A DNA stretch of 64,000 bases, from the NCBI RefSeq assembly GCF_008930665.1, contig NZ_PQMG01000004.1, positions 124,001 to 188,000 of the forward strand, given 5' to 3'. The notes beneath the pieces are model-generated. The model worked only from the letters and a program-made list of their open reading frames with translations, searched no databases and was not told where the DNA came from. The stretch comes from Corynebacterium sp. 74A. Lineage in GTDB: Bacteria; Actinomycetota; Actinomycetes; Mycobacteriales; Mycobacteriaceae. The translations under genes were made by a program, and so were the position numbers. Below, one piece after another: positions 8,943-16,992 of this stretch (its first letter is position 1; every line of letters starts with the position of its first letter).

Positions 8943-9818
8943 ATGGTCGATACCGACCTGAAGCGATTCTTCCTGTTCACCTCCGCCGGCTTGGCGATCG
9001 CACTGATCGTGGGTGTCGGCGCATGGTGGCTCTCGGCCCCTAATAATGGCCGCAGCGAAGGATCCACGGAGACCCGCGGCGGCTATGTCTCGGTCAATGG
9101 ATCCGAGAGCGTCTCTTCTTCGTCCTCCACCGAGGCATCGAGCGAGCCGGAGCGCCGAGAGGACGAGGATAGCTCGGCCGAGTACCAGGCCAGCCCTTCC
9201 CGCATGACGCCCCTCGCCCCCAGTCGCAGCTCGACCCCGCAGGCCCTCGGGGCGCCTCTGAGTAGCACGGCCCCGCCCACCAAGGTGCTGCGCCTGCCTA
9301 CCACCGGCGAAACCGCGACTACAAGCCCCCAGCTGCCGTCGTTCCTCCCGAGTATTCCCCCGATCATTGGCACGGGCGAGCCCTCCACCTCGGCAATCAG
9401 CAGCAGCTCCTCCACTCCGAGCACGAGTGATTCCGCTAGCACCTCCTCGGAGAGCAGCACGACTACGACGCCGCAGGATGATGACACCTACACCCCGACC
9501 AGTGGGGACGTCGAGCCCGTGCCGAGCAGCACCACGGATGCACCCGCGGAGAGCACGGCAACAAGCACGCCTTCGAGCGAGCCGACCAGCTCCGCCGCCG
9601 TAGAGCCCAGCGAGCGCTCTGCGGATGAACACAGCAGCACCCAACCGAGCGCGACGAGCACAGCCCCGAGCAGCTCCCAGCCGCGCAGCCCTGCGCCCTC
9701 CTCCGCCGCCCCGAGCAGCTCGGCCGCGCAGCCTTCCTCGGCGAAGGAGAACGCCGGCGCCGATACTACGAGCACCGGCCCCACAGTGAGCTCGCCGCGG
9801 AACACCGAAAGCTCTTAA
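8943..9818 (+). CDS. Single-pass membrane protein with a long Ser/Thr/Pro-rich extracellular region
   Basis: I do not recognise a family. The 291-residue product has a short N-terminal cytoplasmic stretch (MVDTDLKRFF), one membrane helix (about residues 11-31, FLFTSAGLAIALIVGVGAWWL), and then some 250 residues dominated by Ser, Thr, Pro, Ala and Glu with no clear fold. It resembles a mucin-like stalk and would be a natural target for protein O-mannosylation, known in Corynebacterium; that is inference. GAGG five to nine bases upstream of the ATG supports the start. It sits alone on the plus strand between two minus-strand blocks and is followed by a strong terminator. Low complexity can create false frames, but the membrane segment, ribosome site and terminator argue for a real gene. 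Confidence 0.75.
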   Translation: MVDTDLKRFFLFTSAGLAIALIVGVGAWWLSAPNNGRSEGSTETRGGYVSVNGSESVSSSSSTEASSEPERREDEDSSAEYQASPSRMTPLAPSRSSTPQALGAPLSSTAPPTKVLRLPTTGETATTSPQLPSFLPSIPPIIGTGEPSTSAISSSSSTPSTSDSASTSSESSTTTTPQDDDTYTPTSGDVEPVPSSTTDAPAESTATSTPSSEPTSSAAVEPSERSADEHSSTQPSATSTAPSSSQPRSPAPSSAAPSSSAAQPSSAKENAGADTTSTGPTVSSPRNTESS

Positions 9819-9843
9819 CTCGGACGCCCTATCCAAATAGCAG

Positions 9844-9877
9844 AAACGGCCCCCTCCTTGAGGATGGGGGCCGTTTT
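9844..9877. terminator. Bidirectional intrinsic terminator
   Basis: A stem of AACGGCCCCC against GGGGGCCGTT, extended by TCC/GGA around a short loop, is followed by TTTT on the plus strand and preceded by AAA, which gives a T-run on the minus strand. It lies between the convergent Ser/Thr-rich protein gene and manA and can serve both. Confidence 0.85.
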
Positions 9878-9894
9878 GTGGGTTCTTGGGGTGT

Positions 9895-11121
9895 TTAGGC
9901 GAACGCCCAGAATAGGTGGGCGCTCTCGCTGGTGGCCACGCTCACAGCGCGATCGCGCTCATCCATCCACACCGCCTCGGTGGGGCGAAGTGTCAGCTGC
10001 TCGCCGGCAGCATCGGTGACCGTCAGCTCGCCGGCGGTGGCCACCAGGATGGTGGGGCCGCTGAGCTGCAGGTCGAGCGGCGGGTTCGCAGCGTCGATGT
10101 GCGCGCACGAGAGCGTGAAATCCTCGATCGGAACGGGATAGCGGGTGATGGTGGTTCCCGCCTGAGTGGTTCTCTGCGTTGTCACGAAGGGATCAACGAG
10201 CGGGGCGAAGCCCAAGACCTTCACCAGCTCGGGCACGTCTACATGCTTGGTGGTGAGGCCACCGCGCAGCACATTGTCCGAGTTGGCCATCACTTCCACG
10301 CCCACCCCGTGCAGATAGGCGTGGAGAGAGCCGGCACGCAGATAGATTGCCTCGCCGGGCTCGAGCCGCACGTGGTTGAGCAACAAGGCACCCAGCACGC
10401 CGATGTCATTGGGATAGCGCTCATTGATGGCGCGCACATTGTGCACGGTGTGGGCGATCCACGGCTCCACCTGTGCCTCATCGAGAGCGTCGATGGCGTC
10501 GATGAGGCTTTGAATCAGCTCCGCCCGGGCGGCGGTGGGAATGGTAATCCAGGTGGTGAACAGCGCCCGGAGGCGGTTTTCCTCTTCCTTCTCCGCGAGC
10601 GCCTGGCCATCGTCAATCATGTGCAGGTAGCGCTCCATGGCCGCGCAGTTCAGTTGGCGCAGCAGCTGAATCGTCTGCGCGAGGGGACGGAAGCCCGCCA
10701 TGGCCTCAAACTCGGACAGCGCCACCAGCACCTCGGGCTTGTGGTTATCGTCCTTGTAGTTGCGCTGCGCCCCGCCTACCGGAATACCGAGGGCATTCTC
10801 CCGCTCCCAGCCATCCTCGGCTTGCTGCTTCGAGGGATGGGCTTGGAGGCTCAAGGGCTCATCGGCGGCGAGAATCTTGACCAAATACGGCAGCCGGTTC
10901 TGGTAGCGATCGGCGATGCGCTCGCCCAGCCACGCGCTGGGCTGCTGGGCAATGAGCTCGCTCAGCGGCTCGCCGTCCACCGTGGAAGGAGAAGCCGGGT
11001 GCGCCCCAAACCACAGTTCGGCGATGGGATGCGGCGCGGGGGCCTGATCCCCTTTCAGCCGTGGAATGGCGGTGCGGGAACCCCATGGATAGGCCCGCTC
11101 GATTCCCTCGAGACGGTGCAT
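9895..11121 (-). CDS. manA: Mannose-6-phosphate isomerase, class I
   Basis: ManA interconverts fructose-6-phosphate and mannose-6-phosphate, the entry to GDP-mannose for lipomannan, lipoarabinomannan and protein mannosylation. The 408-residue protein is a cupin metalloenzyme of the type I family: PYLVKILAADEPLSLQAHPSKQ carries the Gln and His zinc ligands, KPEVLVAL the Glu ligand, and the later AGSLHAYLHGVGVEVM region another conserved site. AAGGAGG lies about 12 bases before the ATG. It is the last gene of the minus-strand set DUF3499-manB-tobH-manA, the order known from M. tuberculosis Rv3258c-Rv3255c. No anomalies were seen. Confidence 0.95.
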   Translation of the reverse strand: MHRLEGIERAYPWGSRTAIPRLKGDQAPAPHPIAELWFGAHPASPSTVDGEPLSELIAQQPSAWLGERIADRYQNRLPYLVKILAADEPLSLQAHPSKQQAEDGWERENALGIPVGGAQRNYKDDNHKPEVLVALSEFEAMAGFRPLAQTIQLLRQLNCAAMERYLHMIDDGQALAEKEEENRLRALFTTWITIPTAARAELIQSLIDAIDALDEAQVEPWIAHTVHNVRAINERYPNDIGVLGALLLNHVRLEPGEAIYLRAGSLHAYLHGVGVEVMANSDNVLRGGLTTKHVDVPELVKVLGFAPLVDPFVTTQRTTQAGTTITRYPVPIEDFTLSCAHIDAANPPLDLQLSGPTILVATAGELTVTDAAGEQLTLRPTEAVWMDERDRAVSVATSESAHLFWAFA

Positions 11122-11211
11122 GTACTTCTATTACCTCCTTGGCCTGCGCTTTGCGGGCGCACGCCTTAAAGCGGCTCATGCAACTACACGCGAAGCCAGT
11201 GCGCTGCATAT

Positions 11212-12201
11212 TTAGGCAGTGGCGCAGCTGGCTGCCCACGCGCGTGCAATGAGCCTTAAGCCTGGTGCAAGTGACTCGGAGTCGGCTGGGTGCGCGTCTC
11301 CGAGTGGCAGCGCGTCCGCTGTGTCTGCTGAATGATTCTCGCAGTATTCGCAGCGCGCTTCAATAGGCATCACAAGATCGGCTATAGAGCCGAGTGCCCA
11401 AACAACAACCTTCGAGGATAGCACCGTCGGCGGTTCGTCGAGGAACGGGTCATAGAAGATGTCCTCAGTAGCACTGGGCGAGGACTCCTCGTGGAGCCGA
11501 TAGCCCTGCGTCGATAGCGCGGTGTGCACGCCGCCGGCACGGCTAAAGAGTGCCGCAATGAGGGTAGCGATCTCCTCGCTATCGTCACTGGCCGCCACGT
11601 GGACCACCGGCGAGTCCTGGACATACTCAGCCAAGGAGCGCGCGGGATTGACCACGCTATCGCGATCAGGATGGCAGGCGGCTAGTTCCTCATCCACCTC
11701 ATCGGCAATCGAGTCGAGGGTGTCGGCCACCCCGGCGGCGTCCATGCGCAGGCCGAGGACTGCGGCGGCGAGGGCCGCGATGGTGCGCGCCGGCGAGTTC
11801 TGCGTCACCGAAGGCAGTGCCGGCACCCCAGTCACCCCAGTCTCCTCCGCGGTATAGGAGGCGAAAGGACTGAGCAGGATGCTCACACATCCCCGCGCGT
11901 GGGCGGTGCTAGCGGCGGCATAGGCCTGGGGCTCGTGAGCTTCATCGGCGCTGATGATCACCACATCCATCGCCCCAGCATAGCGCGGAAGCGCCGGCAC
12001 GCACACCACCGGTACCCCGGCGCTGGGCAGCAAGGCAAGCCCCGCGCGCACCACGCAGCGATTGAGATAGTCGGGCGCCACCACGATGATCGCCCGCGGC
12101 GAGATACTCAGCTCGAGGGTGCCTTCGCGCACGGCGCTGGCAATGGCGCGGATTTGGGCGCCCTCGTGGGACAGGTCGAAGAGTTCCTGCTGGTTCATCA
12201 T
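11212..12201 (-). CDS. TobH-type SIS-fold protein between manB and manA
   Basis: This 329-residue protein matches by position the protein between manB and manA in Actinobacteria (Rv3256c in M. tuberculosis, often called TobH). It resembles sugar isomerase (SIS) domain proteins: an N-terminal half with alternating strands and small residues (IIVVAPDYLNRCVVRAGLALL, then VVIISADE) and a C-terminal half with the PVVHVAASDDSEEIATLIAALFSRAG segment. No catalytic residues can be assigned. It starts about 25 bases after manB stops and is followed by manA after 90 bases, so it probably belongs to the mannose-activation operon. A role as an isomerase or accessory factor is inferred. Confidence 0.75.
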   Translation of the reverse strand: MMNQQELFDLSHEGAQIRAIASAVREGTLELSISPRAIIVVAPDYLNRCVVRAGLALLPSAGVPVVCVPALPRYAGAMDVVIISADEAHEPQAYAAASTAHARGCVSILLSPFASYTAEETGVTGVPALPSVTQNSPARTIAALAAAVLGLRMDAAGVADTLDSIADEVDEELAACHPDRDSVVNPARSLAEYVQDSPVVHVAASDDSEEIATLIAALFSRAGGVHTALSTQGYRLHEESSPSATEDIFYDPFLDEPPTVLSSKVVVWALGSIADLVMPIEARCEYCENHSADTADALPLGDAHPADSESLAPGLRLIARAWAASCATA

Positions 12202-12224
12202 GGGTGGCGGCCCCTAGCGGCGGG

Positions 12225-13601
12225 TTAGGCGCGAATGATGCCGAGGATCTCGTTCACGAGCTCCTCCACATCCGCAGCGGTGGGTGCCTCCACGTTGAGT
12301 CGCAGCAGCGGCTCGGTATTGGAGGCGCGGACATTAAACCAAGCGGGAGTGCCGGCCAGTTCCACGGTCACGCCATCAAGGCGGTCGATGGATTCCGCCC
12401 GGTCGGCGAAGGCTTCGACCACTGCTTCGCGACGCTCCTCTTGCTGCTGCGCATTCTCCAGCACAGAGTTGATCTCGCCGGAGGCGGCGTAGCGGTTATA
12501 GCGGGCCATTAGCTCCGAGAGCGGGGCGTCCTGCTCCCCCAAGGCGGCGAGGACGTGCAGCGCGGCCAGCATGCCGGAGTCGGCATTGAAGAAGTCGGTG
12601 AAGTAGTAGTGCGCAGAGTGCTCGCCGCCGAACTTCGCTCCGGTATCGGCCATCGTCTTTTTAATGAAGGAGTGGCCCACGCGGGTGCGCTCGGCGGTGC
12701 CGCCGTGCTCGGCGATAATCTCCGGCACGCTCTTGGAGGTGATGAGATTGTGGATGATCGTCGCACCGGGGTGCTCGCGCAGAGTGCGCTCGGCAATGAG
12801 GGCACAAATCGCCGAGGGGCTTACCGGCTGGCCCTTCTCGTCCACCACGAAGCAGCGGTCGGCATCGCCGTCGAAGGCCAAACCGACGTCGGCACCGGTG
12901 TCGAGCACGAACTTCTGGAGATCCACCAGGTTCTTCGGGTCGAGCGGATTGGCTTCGTGGTTGGGGAAAGTGCCGTCGAGTTCGAAGTAGAGGTCTGCGA
13001 CCTCGATGGGGCTATCGGCGAACATCGCTGGGGCGGTCAGCCCCGCCATGCCATTGGCGGCGTCGATGGCTACCCGCAGCGGCCGGATGGAGGAGATATC
13101 CACCAGCTCGTTGAGATAGTCCACATAGCCCTCGAGTACGTCGCGGCTTTCCGTGTTACCGGGTTCGCCTTCGAACACCGGCACGCCCTCGATGAGCATC
13201 TCGGTGATATCGGCCAGCCCGGTCTCCTGCCCCACCGGCTTCGCCCCGGAGCGGCAGAGCTTGATGCCGTTGTACTGGGCGGGGTTGTGGCTGGCGGTGA
13301 ACATCGCGCCGGCGCACTCGAGTACCCCGGAGGCGTAGTAGAGCTCATCGGTGGAGGCCAGTCCCAGGTGGATGACGTCCACTCCCTGGGAGGCGGCACC
13401 GTCGGCGAAGGCTTGGGAGAGCTCTGGGGAGCTGGGGCGCATGTCGTGGCCAATGGCCAGCAGGCGAGACCCCTCGCCATAGATCAGGTGCCCGAAAGCG
13501 GCGCCGGTGTCGTACATGAATTCTGCGTCGATACTCTCCCCGACGACTCCGCGGATATCGTAGGCCTTCACTACAGCATGGACTGCCTCTGGCGAGCGCA
13601 T
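12225..13601 (-). CDS. manB: Phosphomannomutase / phosphoglucomutase
   Basis: ManB converts mannose-6-phosphate to mannose-1-phosphate, the step between ManA and ManC. The 458-residue protein is an alpha-D-phosphohexomutase: the phosphoserine loop is MFTASHNPAQYNGIK (about residues 100-114), the metal loop is AFDGDADRCFVVDE (about 245), the sugar-specificity loop GGEHSAHYYF (about 325), and the C-terminal phosphate-binding motif FNVRASNTEPLLRLNVEA. AAGGA upstream of the ATG supports the start. It forms a minus-strand cluster with tobH and manA. A second hexomutase gene of another subfamily lies at 54082-55710. Confidence 0.95.
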   Translation of the reverse strand: MRSPEAVHAVVKAYDIRGVVGESIDAEFMYDTGAAFGHLIYGEGSRLLAIGHDMRPSSPELSQAFADGAASQGVDVIHLGLASTDELYYASGVLECAGAMFTASHNPAQYNGIKLCRSGAKPVGQETGLADITEMLIEGVPVFEGEPGNTESRDVLEGYVDYLNELVDISSIRPLRVAIDAANGMAGLTAPAMFADSPIEVADLYFELDGTFPNHEANPLDPKNLVDLQKFVLDTGADVGLAFDGDADRCFVVDEKGQPVSPSAICALIAERTLREHPGATIIHNLITSKSVPEIIAEHGGTAERTRVGHSFIKKTMADTGAKFGGEHSAHYYFTDFFNADSGMLAALHVLAALGEQDAPLSELMARYNRYAASGEINSVLENAQQQEERREAVVEAFADRAESIDRLDGVTVELAGTPAWFNVRASNTEPLLRLNVEAPTAADVEELVNEILGIIRA

Positions 13602-13689
13602 AAAGTTCTTCCTTTGCAGGCACGTAGATCTACTGGATTAAAAACGTACCGACAACTATAGCCCGCCGCGCGGACACGGCTGCCGCCGC

Positions 13690-14148
13690 TTAGGATTCCT
13701 CGTTCTCAGCAGGAACAATGTAGAGATGGCGCTTGCCCACCGCACCCTTGGGGCGATCCTGGCGGCTGCGCGCGGGGTGGCGGCGGTTCTCCGCATCGCG
13801 GGCGCGCTGCTGAGCGTCGGCGCGGGTGCTCGAACCATGTTCGCTTAAGGCCGAGCGCGGCACGAGCCCAGAGGCATTCTTGCCCACCTCACGCACGGCC
13901 TCGGCGAGGGCGGTGAGGTGCTCATCATCATCCTGCAGCCCCGTATCGATGCCGTCCACGCGCAGCATCTCCCAGCCTAAGGGGGCGGTGATGCGGGCGG
14001 CGTGATCTGCGCACAAGTCCCAGCTGTGGGGCTCATTGCGAGCAGCGAGCGGCCCCACCACGGCGGTGGACTCCGCATAGGCATAAGTCAGCGTTGCCAC
14101 GGCAGGCTTGCCGCAGCCAGGACGGGAACAACGACGAAATTGGCTCAC
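13690..14148 (-). CDS. DUF3499 family protein
   Basis: A homologue of the actinobacterial DUF3499 family (Rv3258c), recognised by the N-terminal FRRCSRPGCGKPAVATLTY and the following LCADHA motif. The Cys residues (CSRPGC and the later C of LCADHA) suggest a small metal-binding domain. The second half is basic and low in complexity. I choose GTG at 14148, where the conserved VSQFRRC begins; a TTG at 14175 would add nine residues. It stands directly upstream of manB on the same strand, as in mycobacteria. Function is unknown. A divergent gene starts about 95 bases away, so the two share a promoter region. Confidence 0.85.
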   Translation of the reverse strand: MSQFRRCSRPGCGKPAVATLTYAYAESTAVVGPLAARNEPHSWDLCADHAARITAPLGWEMLRVDGIDTGLQDDDEHLTALAEAVREVGKNASGLVPRSALSEHGSSTRADAQQRARDAENRRHPARSRQDRPKGAVGKRHLYIVPAENEES

Positions 14149-14243
14149 GCCCCAAAAGTCTAGACTGTTAGTCAAGGTTTAGACAGTCCTTGGCGGTGGC
14201 GCCTCACCCATCTGGCCGCTGCTGCCCCTTAGAGTGGGAAGCT

Positions 14244-14711
14244 ATGAGCACCCTTCCTGCCCGCCTCCGTTCTCGCGACCGTCGAGGTCGCGGGGTGCGT
14301 GGGCCTCTGATGCCCGCGGCCTTGCCCCGCTTTGTCAGCCGCAGCGAAGATTTTGATCGCGCCGTCCTAGCGGCCTATGCCCCCATTCAGGCCCGCTTCG
14401 CCGCCGAGTTAGACCATCTCGATATTGCCATCGACATGATCCCGCGCATGCGGCTGCGCACCGATCTGACCATCCTGCCGGACGATATCGCCTCGGACGG
14501 CCCAGTACCGCTGGGGCGCGTCATCTCCGCCGGGGTGGATCGCTATGGCAATCCCACCCGCCCGCGCATCGTGCTCTTTCGCAAGCCCATCGAGCTGCGC
14601 GCACCCAACCCCCAAGAACGAGCCGAGCTGCTCGATACGGTGCTCGTGGCTTTGGTGGCCTCATTCCTCAACGTGGCCCCCACCGTGATTGATCCCAGCT
14701 TCGAGCTTTGA
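14244..14711 (+). CDS. Zincin_1-like (metallopeptidase family) protein, apparently without the HEXXH site
   Basis: By position (Rv3259 homologue) and by its segment RPRIVLFRKPIELRAPN this 155-residue protein belongs to the small actinobacterial metallopeptidase family (Zincin_1 type). Active members carry HEXXH near the C-terminus; here that place reads VLVALVASFLNVAPTVIDPSF, so the two His and the Glu are absent and the protein is unlikely to be a zinc protease. The ATG at 14244 has a GGGAAG ribosome site; a longer in-frame start at 14190 is less likely. It is divergent from the DUF3499 gene and converges on whcD. The role is unknown. Confidence 0.8.
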   Translation: MSTLPARLRSRDRRGRGVRGPLMPAALPRFVSRSEDFDRAVLAAYAPIQARFAAELDHLDIAIDMIPRMRLRTDLTILPDDIASDGPVPLGRVISAGVDRYGNPTRPRIVLFRKPIELRAPNPQERAELLDTVLVALVASFLNVAPTVIDPSFEL

Positions 14712-14740
14712 TTGGGGCACTCGACACCGGAGAGATAAAG

Positions 14741-14768
14741 AAAAAGCCCAGACCCTGCGGGTCTAGGC
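14741..14768 (-). terminator. Intrinsic terminator of whcD
   Basis: A 10-bp stem with one mismatch (GCCCAGACCC/GGGTCTAGGC, 3-base loop) is flanked on its left by AAAAA, which becomes a U-run for minus-strand transcripts. It lies 27 bases past the whcD stop. Confidence 0.85.
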
Positions 14769-14794
14769 CGCTCTGAGCAGGATGAAGGCTCGTA

Positions 14795-15166
14795 TTAGCC
14801 GAGCTGCTTCTTCAGGCGGCGACGCTCACGCTCGGAGAGTCCGCCCCAAATGCCGAAGCGCTCATCGTGCAATAAGGCGTACTCCAGACATTCATCGCGG
14901 ACACCACATGCCTTGCAGATACGCTTGGCCTCACGGGTAGAGCCGCCCTTTTCGGGAAAGAATGCCTCGGGGTCAGTCTGGGCGCACAGCGCCTGGTCGT
15001 GCCATTCCTGCTCGACGGCTCCGAAGAGATCATCAAAACTGAGTTCACCGTAGGAGGATTCCGCCGTAGCGGAACGGGTGGTGGCATCGCCGTGATCCTG
15101 CGCATCAGTATCGGGGCACTCACCCTCGACGCTGTTGATCATGAGGTGATCGGCCTTATTTTCCAC
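14795..15166 (-). CDS. whcD: WhiB-family iron-sulfur regulator (WhiB2/WhmD type, WhcD in Corynebacterium)
   Basis: WhiB proteins are small [4Fe-4S] regulators; the WhiB2/WhcD group is tied to cell division and septation. The 123-residue product carries the four cluster cysteines: one in HDQALCAQTDPEAFFP, CKACGV and the C of DECLEYAL, followed by the family motif GIWGGLSERERRRLKK at the end. The acidic first 45 residues are variable. It starts at GTG 15166, with AAAGGGGG six bases before it. Its position beside the Rv3259-like gene is that of WhiB2 (Rv3260c). A strong terminator follows, and a long upstream region with inverted repeats suggests complex regulation. Confidence 0.93.
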   Translation of the reverse strand: MENKADHLMINSVEGECPDTDAQDHGDATTRSATAESSYGELSFDDLFGAVEQEWHDQALCAQTDPEAFFPEKGGSTREAKRICKACGVRDECLEYALLHDERFGIWGGLSERERRRLKKQLG

Positions 15167-15276
15167 GTCAAGCCCCCTTTCTTTGCCGGCGTGATCTCTT
15201 TGCTACTTCCTCAGCGCGCCTCGCGCGCAGCCCGCACTGCTATCTCTCACTAGATCAGTCCGACAGTATTCGGGGT

Positions 15277-15312
15277 GGAACATTCCGTGTGATTTTCACC
15301 GAGGAATGTTCC
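15277..15312. promoter_or_regulatory. Pair of GGAA-N2-TTCC palindromes upstream of whcD
   Basis: GGAACATTCC at 15277-15286 and GGAATGTTCC at 15303-15312 are perfect inverted copies of each other, and each is itself GGAA-N2-TTCC. Their centres are 26 bases apart. They lie 111-146 bases upstream of the whcD start. This pattern is what a dimeric regulator bound twice would leave; the protein is unknown. Confidence 0.45.
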
Positions 15313-15483
15313 GCTCCTCACCCACCACTGGGGTGGATTTTTGACTCCGGCTAGCGAGAGGGAATGCGAGCCAGTTACACACTTGTGATTACACACGCAG
15401 GCCTAGATATCGTCAAGCCGCTTCGGCCCTCCCTGGATGAAAATGCGCGAATTCGCTGGATAATCGCCACATTCGTCACAAAA

Positions 15484-15508
15484 TTAACAAACCCCCAGCC
15501 TCGGGGGT
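15484..15508 (-). terminator. Probable terminator of the rmlD-wbbL-manC run
   Basis: On the minus strand ACCCCC-GAGGCT-GGGGGT is followed by TTGTTAATTTT. The stem is only 6 bp but pure G-C apart from the end pair, and the downstream tract is T-rich. It lies about 105 bases past manC. Confidence 0.5.
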
Positions 15509-15611
15509 GAGGCGTGGGGGTACTACATATAGATATCGTCGGCCATATATGCCATTGCGCCCGCAGCGCGTCCCTCGCGCGCCGGCTACGGGCAGCGGCT
15601 AGCGCGAGCCC

Positions 15612-16748
15612 TTAGGCATCCGTCGAAAAGCGAATGCCCCCATCCGGAATGGACACCCCCGGCCACACGCGCATCCCGCCGCGCAGCTCGCAGCGTGCCC
15701 CCAAGGTGGCGCCATCGCCCACGATTGCATCGTGAATGTGGGTATTGGGGCCGATATGCACCCCCGCACCGATGATCGAATTGGAGATGATCGCCCCGGG
15801 CTCAATGGTGGCGCCATCGAAGACCACCGTGGCGTCGAGACGGGAGCCGGCGCCGATCTCGGTGCCGCGACCCACCACCGTGCCGCCGAGCAGCAGCACG
15901 CCATCGCGTACCGCCGCGGAGGGAGCCACCACGGACTCGCCGGTGCACCCTGCCAACAGCGGCGAGGGGGCAATACCGCGGACCAGATCCGAAGAACCAC
16001 GAACGAAGTCCTCTGGGGTGCCCATATCGCGCCAATAGGAGTTGTCCACATAGGAGAACACGCGGCACTCCTCCTCCAACAGACGCGGGAAAATCTCGCG
16101 CTCCACGGAGACATTGCGATTGGCGGGGATGGTCTCAATCACGGGGCGAGAGAACACATACGCGCCGGCATTGATCTGATTGGTCGGCGGATCTTGGGTC
16201 TTTTCCAGAAACTCCACCACACGCCCCTCGCTATCGGTTGTCACACAGCCATAGGAGCGGGGATCCGCCACGCGCACCAGGTGCAGAGTCACGTCCGCGT
16301 CATTCGCGGCATGGGTATCCAAGAGGGCCCCGAGATCCGCGCCGCCGAGCACGTCACCGTTGAACACGAGCGCAGTGTCATAGCGCAGCTTCTCCAGCAC
16401 GTTGCGAATGCCGCCGCCGGTACCGAGAGCCTCTTCCTCCACCACGTAGTCGATCTCGACCCCAAACTCGGAGCCGTCACCGAAGTAGGACTCGAATACC
16501 TCGGCCTTATAAGAGGTGGAGAGAACAATGTGGGTCATGCCGGCCGCCTTGATGCGGGCGAGCAGGTGCTGCAGGAAGGGCACACCGGCGGTGGGAAGCA
16601 TGGGCTTCGGAGTGTTCACCGTCAGCGGGCGCAGGCGCGTACCTTTGCCACCGACCAAGATCACGGCATCTACCTCGCGCGCCGGTACCTCGGTACCCTC
16701 GGCTAGGGTCGTCGACACCGGATCGAATGTGTGGGGTGAGCTCATCAT
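15612..16748 (-). CDS. manC: Mannose-1-phosphate guanylyltransferase (GDP-mannose pyrophosphorylase)
   Basis: ManC makes GDP-mannose from mannose-1-phosphate and GTP, completing the ManA-ManB-ManC route; GDP-mannose feeds lipomannan, PIM and polyprenyl-phosphate-mannose synthesis. The 378-residue protein has an N-terminal nucleotidyltransferase domain with the signature VILVGGKGTRLRPLTVNTPKP (residues about 30-50) and the metal motif VFNGDVLGG. A C-terminal left-handed beta-helix region (about 275-365) shows hexapeptide-type repeats. The family overlaps with RmlA and GlmU-like enzymes, so substrate assignment rests on synteny with Rv3264c. It is the last gene after rmlD and wbbL on the minus strand. 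Confidence 0.88.
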   Translation of the reverse strand: MMSSPHTFDPVSTTLAEGTEVPAREVDAVILVGGKGTRLRPLTVNTPKPMLPTAGVPFLQHLLARIKAAGMTHIVLSTSYKAEVFESYFGDGSEFGVEIDYVVEEEALGTGGGIRNVLEKLRYDTALVFNGDVLGGADLGALLDTHAANDADVTLHLVRVADPRSYGCVTTDSEGRVVEFLEKTQDPPTNQINAGAYVFSRPVIETIPANRNVSVEREIFPRLLEEECRVFSYVDNSYWRDMGTPEDFVRGSSDLVRGIAPSPLLAGCTGESVVAPSAAVRDGVLLLGGTVVGRGTEIGAGSRLDATVVFDGATIEPGAIISNSIIGAGVHIGPNTHIHDAIVGDGATLGARCELRGGMRVWPGVSIPDGGIRFSTDA

Positions 16749-16992
16749 CGAGTGCTTGTACCTTACTTATCTCAATAGTCCCGCCCACGTCTCAGGCGCA
16801 GGCTGCACGCAGAGGTGGGCCGCAGCCAAAGCAGTGGTGCTTTCCTTGTAATCTATCCCAGCGCGCGCCCGCGTCGGTCGCGGCACGCCCACGCGCCGCG
16901 GCAAATATCGGTGGTGCTGTTCACAGGGCGCGGCACCGCCATCCGCCCCGCCAGCAGCGCTCCTCGCTGCAGGCGGCAGCCACCGCGCGCGG

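Larger units (their letters stand above)
15167..15611. other. Intergenic region between manC and whcD
   Basis: No gene is supported in these 445 bases. The region contains two GGAA-N2-TTCC palindromes (15277 and 15303), the TGTGA-N3-TCAC motif between them, a probable manC terminator at 15484-15508, and an AT-rich tract at about 15525-15550. Confidence 0.5.

Noticed and set aside
8859..9836. 325-codon minus-strand frame opposite the Ser/Thr-rich protein
   Set aside because: Arg/Ala/Gly-rich low-complexity translation typical of a shadow. The plus-strand frame has a membrane segment and ribosome site and is followed by a terminator.
15288..15299. GlxR site before whcD
   Set aside because: The same spacing problem (three-base centre), and the right half is imperfect.
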